Source of the DNA: a virus
DNA length: 24,075 nucleotides
Virus record (IMG/VR): IMGVR_UViG_3300042197_002764
Coordinates: 1-24,075 of that record
Reading direction: 5' to 3' (one strand)
Shown here: one piece after another, positions 23,804 through 24,075 of the stretch
Layout: each line of letters opens with the position of its first letter
Position numbering within the stretch: position 1 is the stretch's first letter
Position numbers and translations under genes: made by a program
The notes under the pieces: generated by a model
Seen by the model: the letters and a program-made list of their open reading frames with translations, nothing else
Databases searched by the model: none
Told to the model about the DNA's origin: nothing

Positions 23804-23937
23804 AGGGTTTGATAGATAATCAAGTCGCAAGATATTTGGTGTTTTATTTGGATAATGGAATGGTATAAAATGGCAGGCTAGTTTTTTATAAAATTTTGAG
23901 GGGGGCATTAAAACCCATTCTTGCTCACTTAATTCTT

Positions 23938-23977
23938 CCCTACCCCTACCCTACCCTTTGTTTTTTTCCCCTTCCCC
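23938..23977 (-). other. G-quadruplex-type tract
   Basis: The minus strand contains GGGTAGGGTAGGGGTAGGG (23938-23956), four G-runs with two-base loops, and two further GGGG runs at 23968-23971 and 23974-23977. This is a textbook intramolecular quadruplex motif in an AT-rich sequence. Confidence 0.75.
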
Positions 23978-24075
23978 TTTTGCTTGCTTGCGTGTGTGCC
24001 TGACGGTTGAGGGTACAAGAGTGGGACACCAATCGGAATTTTGGCAATAAAAATTAGTTTTGAAAGTTCGATCGG

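Larger units (their letters stand above)
23742..24075. other. Gene-free right end (about 330 bp)
   Basis: No reading frame of useful length has a ribosome site here. The stretch holds a candidate terS promoter and inverted repeat, a run of six G's at 23900-23905, a pyrimidine tract with six C-runs, and a GC-richer end with the only GATC seen in the window (24070-24073, inside CGATCG). A packaging start site next to terS would be expected in or near such a region, but none can be identified. Confidence 0.6.

Overview
The window looks like the late (packaging, head and tail) half of a short-tailed phage or prophage from a low-GC Gram-positive host. Every convincing gene lies on the minus strand. 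Ribosome-binding sites are strong and Bacillota-like (AAGGGGTGA, GAGGTGAA, AAAGGAG), base composition is AT-rich, and genes are packed with 1-14 bp overlaps. The order small terminase, large terminase, portal, scaffold, capsid, connector, nozzle-like protein, fibre, very large protein matches podovirus (P22-like) logic. I see no tape-measure, sheath or major tail-tube gene. The host genus cannot be named from the sequence.

Transcription runs right to left. About 330 bp at the right end has no gene but holds a G-quadruplex-type tract and a perfect -10 box ahead of terS, which ends in a good hairpin terminator. Next is a control region with two spaced palindromes, each lying between candidate -35 and -10 boxes, ahead of a winged-helix DNA-binding protein and a lytic transglycosylase with two possible starts. 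The main block follows: a small basic protein, terL, a Cys-rich protein, a one-helix membrane protein, portal, a patatin-like phospholipase with intact catalytic residues, scaffold and major capsid. A terminator and five 11-bp tandem repeats follow the capsid gene. Then come two small unknown proteins, a short coiled-coil protein, a connector-like protein, a nozzle/hub-like protein, a fibre with a carbohydrate-binding-like domain and decapeptide repeats, and a large unknown protein. The last unit has a 92-residue protein, a 687-residue helical protein with five 18-residue repeats, and a reading frame of at least 1661 codons that runs off the left edge. The last two are candidate internal (ejected) proteins.

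Three intergenic regions (near 21865, 15780 and 7393) share a GCTTT(T)AAATCG element in the same orientation, each 50-90 bp ahead of a gene that opens a block. This is a candidate phage-specific promoter or activator site. Reading by eye, GATC occurs once in the whole window (the last few bases), and ACGT, GGCC, CCGG, GCGC and CGCG were not found at all. That suggests heavy selection by host restriction. No tRNA, rRNA, CRISPR array, integrase, insertion sequence or clear holin was recognised.
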